NCBI RefSeq assembly: GCF_012275515.1 | Contig: NZ_JAAZQL010000006.1 | Span: 273,357 to 337,356 of the forward strand | From: Novosphingobium sp. SG707 | GTDB lineage: Bacteria; Pseudomonadota; Alphaproteobacteria; Sphingomonadales; Sphingomonadaceae | DNA length: 64,000 nt | Direction of reading: 5' to 3' | Shown: positions 50,319 through 58,444 of the stretch, one piece after another | Position numbering within the stretch: position 1 is the stretch's first letter | How the letters are laid out: each line of letters starts with the position of its first letter | The notes under the pieces: generated by a model | What the model was told of the DNA's origin: nothing | What the model saw: only the letters and a program-made list of their open reading frames with translations | Database searches by the model: none | Position numbers and translations under genes: made by a program

Positions 50319-51164
50319 TTACATTCCCGCGCGCTTGCGTTGATGCGTGGCAAGGGCATTGGCGAAGCGCTGCTTCACCGGGCCGAGCGCCTTCACAAAT
50401 TCAAGCTGCTCGCCTTCCGGGCCTTTGCAGTAGATCAGTTCCCAGCCGTCCGATGGCGCGACCGTCACCTTGTTGGTGTTCGTGCTTTGAGGCGCGGCGC
50501 GGCGCTCGGCCTCGCTGCGCAGACGGATGGTGCGATTGGCGCGCACCTGCGTCATGCCGCGCCGGGCGGACTCGGCTTCGAGGTCGGTGATGAACTTGTT
50601 GAAGTCCACATCGTCGCGCACATAAAAGCAAATGTGCATCATGCGCGGGAAGGCCGGGCTCATGTTCTCCAGCGGCGGGGCAAAGCTGTTGGGGCCGCCC
50701 AGAGGTTCATCGGCATTGCGATATTGCAGCAGTTCGATCACCACATTGTCGAACTGGATAAAGCGCACGTCGAGCCGCTGATCGCCGTCACGCAGGTTCG
50801 GCACGCCGATGGCGGCGGGGCTGACGTGGAGCTCGTTGGCGCGGATTTCCTGATCGGCCAGCAGCGTATTCTGGACCGAATCGCCCTGAAAATCGCCGTG
50901 GCGGAACACCTCGGTGCCGCCGAGCACCTCTGTGTAGAATTCGTAGGCGCGCTCCATGTTCTGGACGGTCAGCCCGAAATGCTGCACGCCTTGCAGCCGC
51001 GCGCCGAGCGGGGCCATATTGCGCGCTGCGGGCGACAGGCGCTCGATACTTTGCGCGGAGGCAGGCGCCGCAAGGCCCGTTCCAGCCACCAGCGCCGCGC
51101 CCGAGGCGCGGAGCATATTGCGGCGGTCGAGGGCGGTTTCATGGATTGTCTTGGCTTCGGACAT
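50319..51164 (-). CDS. Tat-exported glyoxalase/VOC-fold protein
   Basis: A 281-residue protein. It starts with a twin-arginine signal (LDRRNMLRASGAALVAG, then an Ala-rich run to about residue 38), so it is exported folded, probably with its metal bound. The body has two VOC modules: GVQHFGLTVQNMERAYEFY (His62-type first ligand) and PRMMHICFYVRDDVDFNKFI, with a late acidic residue in GPEGEQLEFVK. These could supply a metal site for a dioxygenase, lyase or isomerase. It sits between ABM and aldo/keto reductase genes. The substrate is unknown. Confidence 0.85.
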   Translation of the reverse strand: MSEAKTIHETALDRRNMLRASGAALVAGTGLAAPASAQSIERLSPAARNMAPLGARLQGVQHFGLTVQNMERAYEFYTEVLGGTEVFRHGDFQGDSVQNTLLADQEIRANELHVSPAAIGVPNLRDGDQRLDVRFIQFDNVVIELLQYRNADEPLGGPNSFAPPLENMSPAFPRMMHICFYVRDDVDFNKFITDLEAESARRGMTQVRANRTIRLRSEAERRAAPQSTNTNKVTVAPSDGWELIYCKGPEGEQLEFVKALGPVKQRFANALATHQRKRAGM

Positions 51165-51290
51165 GATGATTTCCTTCCTTCTTGAACGGCGCGCGTATCA
51201 ACAGCGCGCGGGGGACCCTCCGGCCGAGGCGCAACCTCGACCGGGGTGTGCTGGGATTTTTTGGGGATGCAGCGGGGGGAGGGGGCCGCG

Positions 51291-52304
51291 TCAGTCCGCG
51301 ATGGGGAGCGGAGCGGCCGGGTTGACGAGGCCTTCGCTGCGCAGCGCGCGCCAGAAGTCGGCGGGCACGATCTCGGCAAGCGCGGCGCTGTCCTCGGCGA
51401 TGCGGCCGGGGCGGCTTGCGCCCGGGATCACCGCGGCGACGGCGGGATTGGCCAGCGCAAACTGCAGGCCCGCGGCCTTCATGGTGATGCCATGGCTGTC
51501 GGCAATTGCCTTGATGCGCGCAACCTTGTTGAGAATCGCAGGCGTGGCAGGCGCATATTCGAAGTTCGGCCCGCCAACGAGCGCCCCGGAACTGTAGGGA
51601 CCGCCCACCACGATGCCCAACCCGCGCTCGGCCACCTTGGGCATCACGCGCTGCAGTGAACGATCATGGTCGAGCAGGGTGTATCGACCGGCCAACAGGA
51701 AGCCGTCAGGGCGCGGCCCGTCGAGATCGAGCAGCAGTTCGATAGGTTCGACCCGGTTGACGCCAAGACCCCAGGCCTTGATCACACCTTCGTCGCGCAT
51801 CCGGTCGAGCGCCTTGAACGCGCCGCGCCGGGCCTGCTCGAACATGCCGAGCCATTCATCACCATAGAAGTCCTGCGCGATGTCATGGACCCAGGCGATG
51901 TCGATGTGATCGGTCTTCAGGCGCTTGAGGCTGTCCTCGATCGAGCGGTAGGTGGCCTCTTCGGAATAATCGTTAACGATCTTGTTCGGGCGGCCATATT
52001 TAAAGACATCGCCCTTCTCGCCCAGGTCACGGGCGCCGACGTCCTCGACTTCATCGAGAATGATGCGGCCGACCTTGGTGCTGATCACGAACTCATCGCG
52101 CGGTTTCTCGGCAAGGGCCGCGCCCATGCGGATCTCGGCCAGACCCGCGCCATAAAAGGGCGCATTGTCATAATAACGGATGCCGTCATTCCACGCAGCC
52201 TCAATCGTTGCCAGCGCTTCGTCTTCGGGAATATCGCGAAACATATTGCCCAGCGGCGCCGCGCCAAAGCCGAGTTGCCCGGGCAGAATATCCTTGAGTG
52301 CCAT
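51291..52304 (-). CDS. Aldo/keto reductase
   Basis: A 337-residue NAD(P)H-dependent oxidoreductase with the AKR (beta/alpha)8 fold, of the D-threo-aldose 1-dehydrogenase / L-fucose dehydrogenase branch. LGFGAAPLGNMFR opens it. The catalytic Asp/Tyr are in IRYYDNAPFYGAGLAE, the Lys in STKVGR, the His in IDIAWVHDI, and the NADP-binding end is VIPGASRPGRIAEDSAAL. GAAAGG lies upstream of the ATG. It is the first gene of a minus-strand run leading to the VOC and ABM genes (127 bp, then 26 bp), possibly one small-molecule degradation unit. Confidence 0.9.
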   Translation of the reverse strand: MALKDILPGQLGFGAAPLGNMFRDIPEDEALATIEAAWNDGIRYYDNAPFYGAGLAEIRMGAALAEKPRDEFVISTKVGRIILDEVEDVGARDLGEKGDVFKYGRPNKIVNDYSEEATYRSIEDSLKRLKTDHIDIAWVHDIAQDFYGDEWLGMFEQARRGAFKALDRMRDEGVIKAWGLGVNRVEPIELLLDLDGPRPDGFLLAGRYTLLDHDRSLQRVMPKVAERGLGIVVGGPYSSGALVGGPNFEYAPATPAILNKVARIKAIADSHGITMKAAGLQFALANPAVAAVIPGASRPGRIAEDSAALAEIVPADFWRALRSEGLVNPAAPLPIAD

Positions 52305-52509
52305 GGTTCTAACCTTTCATTTCCGTTCCGAACCCCATGTTCGGCGTTGAAGAAAGGAATATGTCCTTGGCGCGATGACGAGTAGCCGGGCCGAGATCGC
52401 AGCACTTTGGAAGCGCGTTCACAGATTGCTATGGAACTTGAGATAGCGAGGTAGCGAGCCGGAATGGTCACGCGCTGGGATGTGGTTCATCCGGGGCGCG
52501 CTTGGGCTG
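52305..52509. other. Non-coding stretch upstream of the aldo/keto reductase
   Basis: About 200 bp of probable promoter region followed by decayed sequence leading to recombinase scraps. No gene, tRNA or repeat seen. Confidence 0.4.
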
Positions 52510-52773
52510 TTAAATGCAAGCCCTGCCCAGAGGCGGCGTAACAGTTGCAGGGTGAGGTTGCGGCTTATCTTGCCAACGCCTCAGTTCATGCGCATCCGCG
52601 CTTCCTTTCGCGCTGAGCGTCCGCTCCATCACCCGCTTAACCCCCGTGGGCGTCCATGCGCCGCCCCTCGGTGTCTCCACACGGTCAGCGGTCAGGCGCT
52701 CAGCGATGGTCGCATAGGACCACCCAGCTGCACCATCGGCCCGACCTTGGCAGCGTGGCCTCGCCCTGCCCAT
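52510..52773 (-). pseudogene. Serine-recombinase fragment
   Basis: About 45 codons read SYATIAERLTADRVETPRGG followed by AWTPTGVKRVMER, the 'Recombinase' domain segment (T-I-A-x-x-L-N-x-x-G-x-x-T-P-x-G-x-x-W-x-x-x-x-V) of large serine recombinases and resolvases. The catalytic N-terminal domain is missing and the tail drifts into unrelated sequence. It overlaps an integrase fragment in another frame and lies about 175 bp from tRNA-Ser. Confidence 0.6.
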
Positions 52774-52849
52774 AGGCGGCTCTTACGTCCTTGGGGATCG
52801 CCTTGCGGGAGGCCCAGCGGCCCGATTTGGTGCGATAAAGCTTTGCCAT
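52703..52849 (-). pseudogene. 5' fragment of a phage-type tyrosine integrase
   Basis: A 48-codon frame starts MAKLYRTKSGRWASRKAIPK, then DVRAAYGQGEAT. This matches the N-terminal DNA-binding start of tyrosine integrases that read R-x-G-x-x-Y-x-x-R-x-x-x-P-x-D-L-R-x-x-Y-G. It ends within the overlapping recombinase scrap. An integrase start about 100 bp from the 3' end of a tRNA gene is the normal position for an island integrated at that tRNA, so this is probably the relic of such an integration. Confidence 0.5.
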
Positions 52850-52947
52850 TCTAAGTGCCATTTGGATCGCTCATTTGGACCTGAGCGATTCTGAAAGCCT
52901 TGAAATACCGCCATTTCTAAGCCAATCAAGGCGTTAGTGGTGGTCTT

Positions 52948-53036
52948 GGCGGACAGGGTGGGATTCGAACCCACGGTGAGCTTCCACCCACGGCGGTTTT
53001 CAAGACCGCTGCCTTAAACCACTCGGCCACCTGTCC
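52948..53036 (-). tRNA. tRNA-Ser(UGA)
   Basis: On the minus strand the gene begins GGACAGGTGGCCGAGTGG and ends CCTGTCC-G-CCA, with the CCA encoded at 52948-52950. The seven-base acceptor stem GGACAGG/CCTGTCC is perfect. The anticodon loop is CTTGAAA, with anticodon TGA. A long variable arm and the T loop GGTTCGAATCC complete a class II tRNA of 89 nt. It decodes UCA (and UCN by wobble). Confidence 0.97.
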
Positions 53037-53124
53037 TTGTGTTGCGGCGCATAGCCCCGATTCCCGGCCAAGCGCAAGGGCTGGCGGGTTTTTTTGCGCG
53101 GATGCCTGTGCCATAAGCGGTCCT

Positions 53125-54183
53125 ATGACGATCCGCTCCACGCGCCACCGCTGTATGACTGCCTTGTTTTCTCTGGCTTTGGGGATGGCGGCCACGATGA
53201 TGCCGCCCTCCCGCCTGTGGGCGCAGGAGGACGCCAGCCCGGCCGGATTTGACGCTTATATGCAGTTGCTGGCGGCGAGGGCGCGGGGCGAGGGGGTCAG
53301 CGAGGCGACCATTCAGGCGATGACGACGGGGCTGACCTATAATGCCCGCGTGATCCAGCTTGACCGCAGCCAGCCCGGCGCCAGCACGACCACCACGCCG
53401 CCCGCCTATGCGCCCTATCGGATCAAGCATGTCGATGCCTCGCGCATTGCGCGGGGGCGGGCGGTCTATAACAATGTGGCGGGCGATGCAGCGCGGATCG
53501 AGGCGCGCTATGGTGTGCCCTTGCCGATCCTGCTGGCCATCTGGGGCGCCGAAACCGATTATGGCGCGGCCAAGGGCGGGTTCGATCTGGCCGGTTCGCT
53601 GGCCACGCTGGCCTATGAAGGGCGGCGGCGCGAATTGTTTGCCGCCGAATTCATCGCGCTGCTCAAGATGGTCGATCGCGGGGTACCCAAGGACCGCCTC
53701 AAGGGCAGTTGGGCAGGGGCCTTTGGCAACCCGCAATTCCTGCCCTCGGTCTATCTGCGGATCGCGCAGGACGGCGATGGCGACGGTTTTGCCGACATCT
53801 GGACCAGCCGGGTCGACACGCTTTCCTCGATCGGCGCCTATTTCCGCGATGCCGGGTGGAAGCCGGGGGTGCCATGGGGTGTGCCGGCATCTGTGCCGGA
53901 CGGTTTTAACCGGGCCGGTGTCGCCTCGCGACTCGATTCGCCAGTTTGTCCGCGCGTCCATGCGCGCATGAGCCAATGGAAAACCGTGGCCGAATGGCGC
54001 GCATTAGGGGTCAATGCGGAGGGAAATATCAGGGATTCTGAACTCACTACGCTGATCGAGCCGGATGGCGCAGGAAAACCTGCTTTCCTCTTAACCGGTA
54101 ATTATCGGGTTATCCTCGATTATAACTGCTCGAACTATTACGCCTTGAGTGTGGGATTGCTGGCCAATGAGATTGCCCGTTAA
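53125..54183 (+). CDS. Lytic murein transglycosylase, MltB type
   Basis: A 352-residue exported lytic transglycosylase (SLT_2/MltB family) that cleaves the MurNAc-GlcNAc bond of peptidoglycan with anhydro-sugar formation. The signal region covers about residues 1-33. The catalytic acid is Glu143 in LLAIWGAETDYGAAKGGFD. Family segments GAFGNPQFLPSVYLRIAQDG and DTLSSIGAYFRDAGWKPG follow. No lipobox is present, so it is probably soluble in the periplasm. The RlpA-like gene overlaps its end by 17 bases. Confidence 0.92.
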   Translation: MTIRSTRHRCMTALFSLALGMAATMMPPSRLWAQEDASPAGFDAYMQLLAARARGEGVSEATIQAMTTGLTYNARVIQLDRSQPGASTTTTPPAYAPYRIKHVDASRIARGRAVYNNVAGDAARIEARYGVPLPILLAIWGAETDYGAAKGGFDLAGSLATLAYEGRRRELFAAEFIALLKMVDRGVPKDRLKGSWAGAFGNPQFLPSVYLRIAQDGDGDGFADIWTSRVDTLSSIGAYFRDAGWKPGVPWGVPASVPDGFNRAGVASRLDSPVCPRVHARMSQWKTVAEWRALGVNAEGNIRDSELTTLIEPDGAGKPAFLLTGNYRVILDYNCSNYYALSVGLLANEIAR

Positions 54184-55420
54184 ACGTCGAGTAGCGCGCC
54201 TGATGCTGGGATTGGCCGCTTCGGGGGCCGCGCTGGGGGCTGGAATGCCCGCCATGGCAGGGCTGAAGATCCCCTTCGTTTCGGGCGGCGGCAAATTGCC
54301 CCCCGCGCCCGCCACGCCCGACACGCCGCGCGCGGTATCGGGTCCGGCGGCCGATTATCCGGTGGTGCTGGGCGAGCCCTATAAGGTGGGCGACACGGTA
54401 TTTTCGCCCGCTAATGCGATGAATTATGACGCGGTGGGCTATGCTTCCGTGGGCGGGCCATCGACCGGCATTTCGGCGGCGCATCACACGCTGCCGCTGC
54501 CTTCCTATGTCGAGGTGACGTCGCTGACCAATGGCCGCACGATTCTGGTGCGGGTCGAAAGGCGCGGGCCGATGGACAGCAATCATACGATCGAACTCTC
54601 GCCCGCCGCGCTGGCCCAACTGGGGGCGAGCGCTGACGGTCAGGCGCCGGTGCGCGTGCGCCGGGTCAATCCACTGGAAAATGAGCGTGCCCTGCTGCGC
54701 GCCGGGATGAATGCGCCCGAGCGGATGGCCACGCCCAAGCCCTTGCTGGCGGTGCTGCAACGCCGTCTGGCCACCGATCCCAATGCCAATCACGCTGGCG
54801 CCTCGCTGGCGACCAGCGTGCTGGTGGGCGCGGCCCATGACGACGACGACGATACCCTCGCCGCCAAGCCCGCGTCGAAACTGGCCGCCACGACACCGGC
54901 GGCAAAGCCCGTCAAGGCGGCCATCACGCCCATGCCCGTGGCCCCCACGCCGCGCCAGCCCATTGCGCCGCCGGTTACGGGCGCGTCCTACGCCACGCCG
55001 CGTTTTACCGCGCTTGCGCCGGTGAAGACGCCCACTGAACTGGCCTATGCCCCGCCGGGGCAACCGGCGCAGAGCTTTGTTCCGGCCAAGCCCGTGACCA
55101 AGCCGCTCGCCGTCGCAAAACCCGTCGCGATTGCCAAACCGGCCGCCAAGCCCAAGCCTGCCGCCCCCATTGCTCTGGAGGCGCGCGTCAGCGCAGCGCC
55201 CGCCCCGGCTGCGGGCGGTTTCGTGGTGCAATATGGCGCCTTTTCGGAAAAGAGCCGCGCCCAGTCGCTGGCCCGCGCCGCAGGGGCGCAGATCGTGGGC
55301 GGCGGCGCACTCTGGCGTGTGCGCTCAACCGCTTACCCTTCGCGCCCGGCCGCCGAAGCCGCGCTGGCTAAAGCCAAGGCTGCTGGCTATACCGAAGCGC
55401 GAATCCAGCGCGGGGATTAA
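54167..55420 (+). CDS. RlpA-like double-psi beta-barrel protein with SPOR domain
   Basis: A 417-residue exported protein. A signal peptide (to about residue 27) is followed by the RlpA-type double-psi barrel (about 65-155: GYASVGG, ISAAHHTLPLPSYVEVTSL). A long Pro/Ala/Lys linker (about 230-345) leads to a C-terminal SPOR domain (GGFVVQYGAFSEKSRAQSLA) that binds denuded septal glycan. In RlpA the barrel motif R-V-N-D-R-G-P holds an Asp needed for lytic activity; here it reads R129-V-E-R-R-G-P135, with Arg132 in place of Asp. The His of AAHHTLPLPS is kept. It may therefore be a septal glycan binder rather than an enzyme. The start inside the MltB gene gives translational coupling. Confidence 0.87.
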   Translation: MRLPVKRRVARLMLGLAASGAALGAGMPAMAGLKIPFVSGGGKLPPAPATPDTPRAVSGPAADYPVVLGEPYKVGDTVFSPANAMNYDAVGYASVGGPSTGISAAHHTLPLPSYVEVTSLTNGRTILVRVERRGPMDSNHTIELSPAALAQLGASADGQAPVRVRRVNPLENERALLRAGMNAPERMATPKPLLAVLQRRLATDPNANHAGASLATSVLVGAAHDDDDDTLAAKPASKLAATTPAAKPVKAAITPMPVAPTPRQPIAPPVTGASYATPRFTALAPVKTPTELAYAPPGQPAQSFVPAKPVTKPLAVAKPVAIAKPAAKPKPAAPIALEARVSAAPAPAAGGFVVQYGAFSEKSRAQSLARAAGAQIVGGGALWRVRSTAYPSRPAAEAALAKAKAAGYTEARIQRGD

Positions 55421-55504
55421 AGGTCGTTCCCCGCGTCTGGCGGCCTCCATCCAAAACGGAGGGGGACCGGACAGGTTGCGGGAACGGGTTTGAAAATTTC
55501 TCGA

Positions 55505-56755
55505 ATGAAAAAGCTGCTGATTGCGGGCGTTACGGTTTCGGTCGCGGGGCTGGCGGCGCTGGCTGCGCATGGCGGGGTGAATTCGGGTCAGGTGGTTGTG
55601 CCGCTGGCCCCGCCTCTGCCTGCGCCCACATCGAATGCGGCCAATGTGGCGCTGGCCGCGCGGGCCGATGATCCCTTGCCGCCGCCCGAGGTGGGGGCGG
55701 CGCCGGTGGCTTTGCTTTATGATCTGGGCTCGGGGCGCACGCTTTATGCGCATAATGCCGACACGCCCTTCCTGCCTGCCTCGGTAACGAAGACCATGAC
55801 CGCCTTTGTCGCCTTCGAAATGCTGGCCAAGGGCGAGTTGCGCGAGGATCAGACCTTTACCGTCAGCCGCGAGGCGTGGCGCGAATGGCATTCCAAGGGC
55901 AGCCGCATGTTCCTGTCCGAGGGCAGCAAGCCGACGGTGCATGACCTGTTGATGGGCATCATGAATGTTTCGGCCAATGACGGCGCGGTGGTGATGGCCG
56001 AAGGGGCGGGGGGCAGCGTGGCGGGCTGGGTCGAGAAGATGAATGCTACCGCCCGCAGCCTTGGCATGACGCACAGCCATTTCGGCACGCCCAACGGCTG
56101 GATGGACAAGGGCAACACCTATGTCTCGGCCAATGATCTGGTGAAACTGGCCAGCGCGATGCTGACGCGCTATCCCGATTATTACCGCCGCTTTGTGGGT
56201 CAGCCCGGCATGACATGGAACGGCATAACCCAGCCCAACCATGACCCCACGCTGGGCGTGGTGCCCGGCGCGGACGGGATCAAGACCGGCTTTACCGGTG
56301 AAGCGCATTACAATTTCCTCGGTTCGGCCCAGCGCGACGGGCGGCGCCTGCTGATGGTGCTGGCGGGCGTGCCGACCCCGCGCGAACGCACGGCGGCGGC
56401 CAAGGCTCTGCTGGAATGGGGCTTTTCCGCATGGGAGGACAAGCCGCTGGTGGCCGCCGGGACCAAGCTGGCAAGCGCGCAGGTGCAGGGGGGCAAGGTC
56501 GGCTCGGTCGATCTGGTCGCGCCGCGCGATATGTTTGCCACCATGCCTGCCGGGGCCTCGGCTCCGGCCAGTTTGCGGGTGATTTATAACGGACCGCTGG
56601 TGGCGCCCATTGCCAAGGGAACGCCGGTGGCCGAACTGGAAGTGCGGCTTGGGGGAGCCGCGCCTGTGCGTTTGCCATTGACGGCAGCGCAGGAGGTCGA
56701 AAAAGGCGGGGTCATGGATCGGGTAAAGTTTGGTTTTTCAAGGTTGATTTCCTGA
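55505..56755 (+). CDS. D-alanyl-D-alanine carboxypeptidase (PBP5/6 type)
   Basis: A 416-residue penicillin-binding carboxypeptidase that trims the terminal D-Ala of peptidoglycan stem peptides. The signal/anchor region is at residues 1-25. The active-site tetrad is S93-V-T-K96 (PASVTKTMTA), with VSAND as the S-x-N motif and DGIKTGFTG as K-T-G. A C-terminal PBP5-like domain with a terminal amphipathic helix (MDRVKFGFSRLIS) would hold it at the membrane surface. The ATG at 55505 is preferred to TTG 55490. The stop overlaps the tmk start (TGATG), so this cell-wall gene is joined to the housekeeping operon. Confidence 0.92.
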   Translation: MKKLLIAGVTVSVAGLAALAAHGGVNSGQVVVPLAPPLPAPTSNAANVALAARADDPLPPPEVGAAPVALLYDLGSGRTLYAHNADTPFLPASVTKTMTAFVAFEMLAKGELREDQTFTVSREAWREWHSKGSRMFLSEGSKPTVHDLLMGIMNVSANDGAVVMAEGAGGSVAGWVEKMNATARSLGMTHSHFGTPNGWMDKGNTYVSANDLVKLASAMLTRYPDYYRRFVGQPGMTWNGITQPNHDPTLGVVPGADGIKTGFTGEAHYNFLGSAQRDGRRLLMVLAGVPTPRERTAAAKALLEWGFSAWEDKPLVAAGTKLASAQVQGGKVGSVDLVAPRDMFATMPAGASAPASLRVIYNGPLVAPIAKGTPVAELEVRLGGAAPVRLPLTAAQEVEKGGVMDRVKFGFSRLIS

Positions 56756-57396
56756 TGGGGGAACAGGTCAGGGCACCGGGGCGCTTCATCGCGCTCGAAG
56801 GCGGTGAGGGCGTTGGCAAGTCGACCCAGAGCAAGTTGCTGGCCGAAGCCTTGCGGGCGGGCGGTTATGAGGTGGTGCTCACGCGCGAGCCGGGCGGCAC
56901 GGCGGGGGCCGAGGCCATCCGCGCGCTGCTGCTGAACACCGAAGGCGAGGGATGGGGCGCGCGGGCCGAGGCTTTGCTGTTTGCCGCCGCGCGGGCCGAT
57001 CATGTCGAGCGATTGATCCGCCCGGCGCTGGAACGCGGGGCATGGGTGATCTGCGACCGTTTCATCGATTCCAGCCGCGCCTATCAGGGCGGCGGCAGCG
57101 GATTGTCGGACGAGGATGTGCTCACCCTCCACCGGATCGGCAGTGAAGGTCTGTTGCCCGACCTGACCCTGCTGTTCGAAGTGCCGGTTGATGTGTCATC
57201 GGCCAGGCTGGCGGCGCGCGACGCGGATGGCTCGGACCGGATCGGCGGGCGCGCGGCGGAATATCACGCCCGCGTCAGTTCGGCCTTCGAACGCTTTGCC
57301 GAGGCCGAGCCTGAGCGTTTCGTCCATATCGACGGGGCCGAGGATGTCTATGTCGTGCATGACGCCGTGATGTCGGCGATTGGCCCGCTGTTGTGA
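56755..57396 (+). CDS. tmk: Thymidylate kinase
   Basis: A 213-residue dTMP kinase, essential for dTTP synthesis. The P-loop is ALEGGEGVGKSTQ, then LTREPGG (the DR/E-binding motif), ICDRFIDSSRAYQGGG (the DRY-like motif that binds dTMP) and a LID region containing RIGGRA. The ATG overlaps the upstream stop (TGATG) and its own stop overlaps the GTG of holB (GTGA). The order tmk-holB-metG-tatD is conserved in alphaproteobacteria. Confidence 0.96.
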   Translation: MGEQVRAPGRFIALEGGEGVGKSTQSKLLAEALRAGGYEVVLTREPGGTAGAEAIRALLLNTEGEGWGARAEALLFAAARADHVERLIRPALERGAWVICDRFIDSSRAYQGGGSGLSDEDVLTLHRIGSEGLLPDLTLLFEVPVDVSSARLAARDADGSDRIGGRAAEYHARVSSAFERFAEAEPERFVHIDGAEDVYVVHDAVMSAIGPLL

Positions 57397-58343
57397 CGCG
57401 CCTGCTGGGCCATGATGCGCCGTGGCGCGAATGGCATGCGGCGCTGGGCAGCGCGCGGATGCATCATGCGTGGATTCTGGCCGGACCGCAGGGCGTGGGC
57501 AAGGGCAGCTTTGCCCGGATCGCCGCGGCCGAACTGGTGGCGCAGCCCGGCGTGGCCCAGCCTCCAGTTGAGGCGCATCCCGATATTCTGATCCCCGAAT
57601 ATCCACCCGCCACCAAGGAAGACGAGAAAAAGCGCGAGGCGGGCGAGGATTATAATCGCAAGCGCTCGATCCCGATCGACGAAATCCGCCGGATGCAGCA
57701 CCGGTTGAACACAAGGCCCACGCTGGGCAATCGGCGCGTGGTCATTCTGGACACGGCCGATGATCTGGAAAAGAACGCGGTTAATGCGCTTCTGAAATCC
57801 CTGGAAGAACCGCCCGCGGGGACCTATTTCCTGCTGGTGGCGCATCGCATCGGGCGTTTGCTGCCCACGATCCGGTCGCGCTGCCGCATCCTGCGCTTTG
57901 CCCCGCTGGAGGATGGACAGGTCGATCTGGTGCTGAGCCGCGCCGCGCCCCATACTGATGCGGCGACGCGCGCGGCGGCGATTGCGGCGGCGCAGGGCTC
58001 GCCCGGCGTGGCGCTGGAATTTGTTGAGGAGGATCTGGCCCCGGTCCATGCGCTGATGCAGAGGCTGGCGGTCGAAGGCGATCCCGATCTGGCGCTGCGG
58101 GGCGCTCTGGCCACGGTGATGGGGGCGCGGCCGAGCCGAGCGCGGGTGCAGGCGGCGTTCGAACTGGCGCGTGCGGTGCTGGCCGATAATCTGCGCGCGG
58201 CAAGCCCTGAGCGGCAGGCGCGGATGATCGAGGCCCATGCCGCGCTGGTCCGGCTGGGGGCCGAAGCGCCGATCTTCAATTATGAGCCGCCGATGCTGGC
58301 GATGGAGATGGGGGCCTTGCTGGCCTCCGCATCCGGGCGATAA
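57393..58343 (+). CDS. holB: DNA polymerase III subunit delta'
   Basis: A 316-residue clamp-loader subunit. The P-loop-like ILAGPQGVGKGSFARIAA, the sensor region NALLKSLEEPPAGTYFLLVA and the SRC motif (TIRSRCRILRF) identify the delta' type. The GTG start overlaps the tmk stop. It acts with gamma/tau and delta to load the sliding clamp. Confidence 0.95.
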   Translation: MTRLLGHDAPWREWHAALGSARMHHAWILAGPQGVGKGSFARIAAAELVAQPGVAQPPVEAHPDILIPEYPPATKEDEKKREAGEDYNRKRSIPIDEIRRMQHRLNTRPTLGNRRVVILDTADDLEKNAVNALLKSLEEPPAGTYFLLVAHRIGRLLPTIRSRCRILRFAPLEDGQVDLVLSRAAPHTDAATRAAAIAAAQGSPGVALEFVEEDLAPVHALMQRLAVEGDPDLALRGALATVMGARPSRARVQAAFELARAVLADNLRAASPERQARMIEAHAALVRLGAEAPIFNYEPPMLAMEMGALLASASGR

Positions 58344-58444
58344 TCGGACACCGTAAATCGGAGATAGGCAAAAAAGCGGTTTGCAGCGGGCGGATGCTTG
58401 CCTAGAGAGGCGCAAATCTCTTTTATTGCAGGTGCCGCAGGCTC

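Noticed and set aside
52480..52854. A 124-codon plus-strand frame
   Set aside because: It lies antisense to the recombinase and integrase fragments, which are recognisable, and has no ribosome site.
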